This document shows positions 6,826 through 7,102 of a stretch of 7,102 nt of DNA, one piece after another. This DNA comes from an uncultured Lysobacteraceae bacterium (GTDB lineage Bacteria > Pseudomonadota > Gammaproteobacteria > Xanthomonadales > Xanthomonadaceae): contig CAMPJU010000062.1 in assembly GCA_946886995.1 (NCBI GenBank), positions 1 through 7,102 of the forward strand, read 5' to 3'. Every line of letters begins with the position of its first letter. Within the stretch, counting starts at the first letter, position 1. The notes under the pieces are model-generated. The model did not search any database. It was not told the origin of the DNA and saw only the letters and a list, made by a program, of their open reading frames with translations. A program made the translations under genes and the position numbers.

Positions 6826-7102
6826 ATGGCCGACGCCGCCCACGTCTTCGACGCCACCGCCGCCACCTTCGAGGCCGAGGTCCTCCAGGCCTCCCTGAAG
6901 GTCCCGGTGCTGGTCGATTTCTGGGCCGAGTGGTGCGGCCCGTGCAAGACGCTCGGCCCGATCCTCGAGAAGCTGGCCGCCGAGTACAACGGCGCGTTCC
7001 GCCTGGCGAAAGTCGACGTCGAAGCCGAGCAGCAGCTGGCCGGCGCCTTCCAGGTCCGCTCCATCCCGACCGTGATGCTGGTCAAGGACGGGCAGCTGGT
7101 GG
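6826..7102 (+). CDS. cnoX: Thioredoxin-domain protein, CnoX/YbbN type (partial, runs off the right edge)
   Basis: The 92 visible residues form a thioredoxin fold: PVLVDFWAEWCGPCK at 27-41 with the redox motif WCGPC at 36-40, then the cis-proline motif SIPTV (P81). ILEKLAAEYNGAFRLAK (46-62) and EAEQQLAGAF (66-75) closely resemble E. coli YbbN/CnoX (ILESLAAQYNGQFILAK, DAEQMIAAQF), which favours CnoX over plain TrxA. CnoX proteins carry C-terminal TPR-like repeats and act as holdases that pass substrates to GroEL; that part lies beyond the edge. Unlike the E. coli protein, which has lost the first active-site cysteine, this one keeps both and should be a working thiol-disulfide oxidoreductase. 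There is no signal peptide, so it is cytoplasmic. It has its own ribosome binding site, 65 nt after the SemiSWEET gene. If the full protein ended near 110 residues, it would be an ordinary thioredoxin instead. Confidence 0.85.
   Translation, partial: MADAAHVFDATAATFEAEVLQASLKVPVLVDFWAEWCGPCKTLGPILEKLAAEYNGAFRLAKVDVEAEQQLAGAFQVRSIPTVMLVKDGQLV

Noticed and set aside
1..7102. Hidden mobile, defence, CRISPR or RNA-gene content
   Set aside because: All but short intergenic gaps (at most 88 nt) are covered by recognisable housekeeping or metabolic genes. I found no direct-repeat array, transposase, att-like repeat, or tRNA- or rRNA-like sequence.

Overview
The window is a GC-rich, tightly packed piece of a proteobacterial chromosome. 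Its protein sequences point to the Xanthomonadaceae (Lysobacter/Luteimonas/Xanthomonas relatives). The strongest clue is LeuS, which I can align from memory almost end to end with Xanthomonas LeuS. The conserved leuS-lptE-holA-nadD gene order supports a gammaproteobacterium. I could not run a search, so the genus is left open.

Positions 1-5104 are one minus-strand operon, read right to left: leuS (leucyl-tRNA synthetase), lptE (LPS-assembly lipoprotein), holA (DNA polymerase III delta subunit), nadD (nicotinate-mononucleotide adenylyltransferase), and probably the first codons of rsfS at the window edge. Gaps are 62 nt (leuS-lptE), 16 nt (lptE-holA), an 8-nt overlap (holA-nadD) and about 43 nt (nadD-rsfS). 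All four full genes look intact. These are housekeeping functions: translation, outer-membrane biogenesis, replication and NAD synthesis.

Positions 5105-5192 are a short divergent intergenic region that must hold the leuS promoter on one side and the promoter of a plus-strand pair on the other. That pair is an exported, metal-dependent amidohydrolase (5193-6512, COG1228/imidazolonepropionase-like) and a SemiSWEET-type three-helix transporter (6509-6760), joined by an ATGA stop/start overlap. A periplasmic hydrolase coupled to a small inner-membrane facilitator suggests cleavage of an exogenous compound followed by movement of a product, but the substrate is unknown. After a 65-nt gap with a small inverted repeat, a promoter-like element and a strong ribosome binding site, a thioredoxin-domain protein of the CnoX/YbbN type (6826 onward) runs off the right edge.

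I see no mobile element, CRISPR array, tRNA or rRNA, and no clear new defence or mobile system. The items most worth a second look are an unusually long insertion in the LeuS editing domain, the amidohydrolase-SemiSWEET pair, the two lone cysteines of the exported amidohydrolase, and a perfect TATAAT box overlapping the nadD stop codon.
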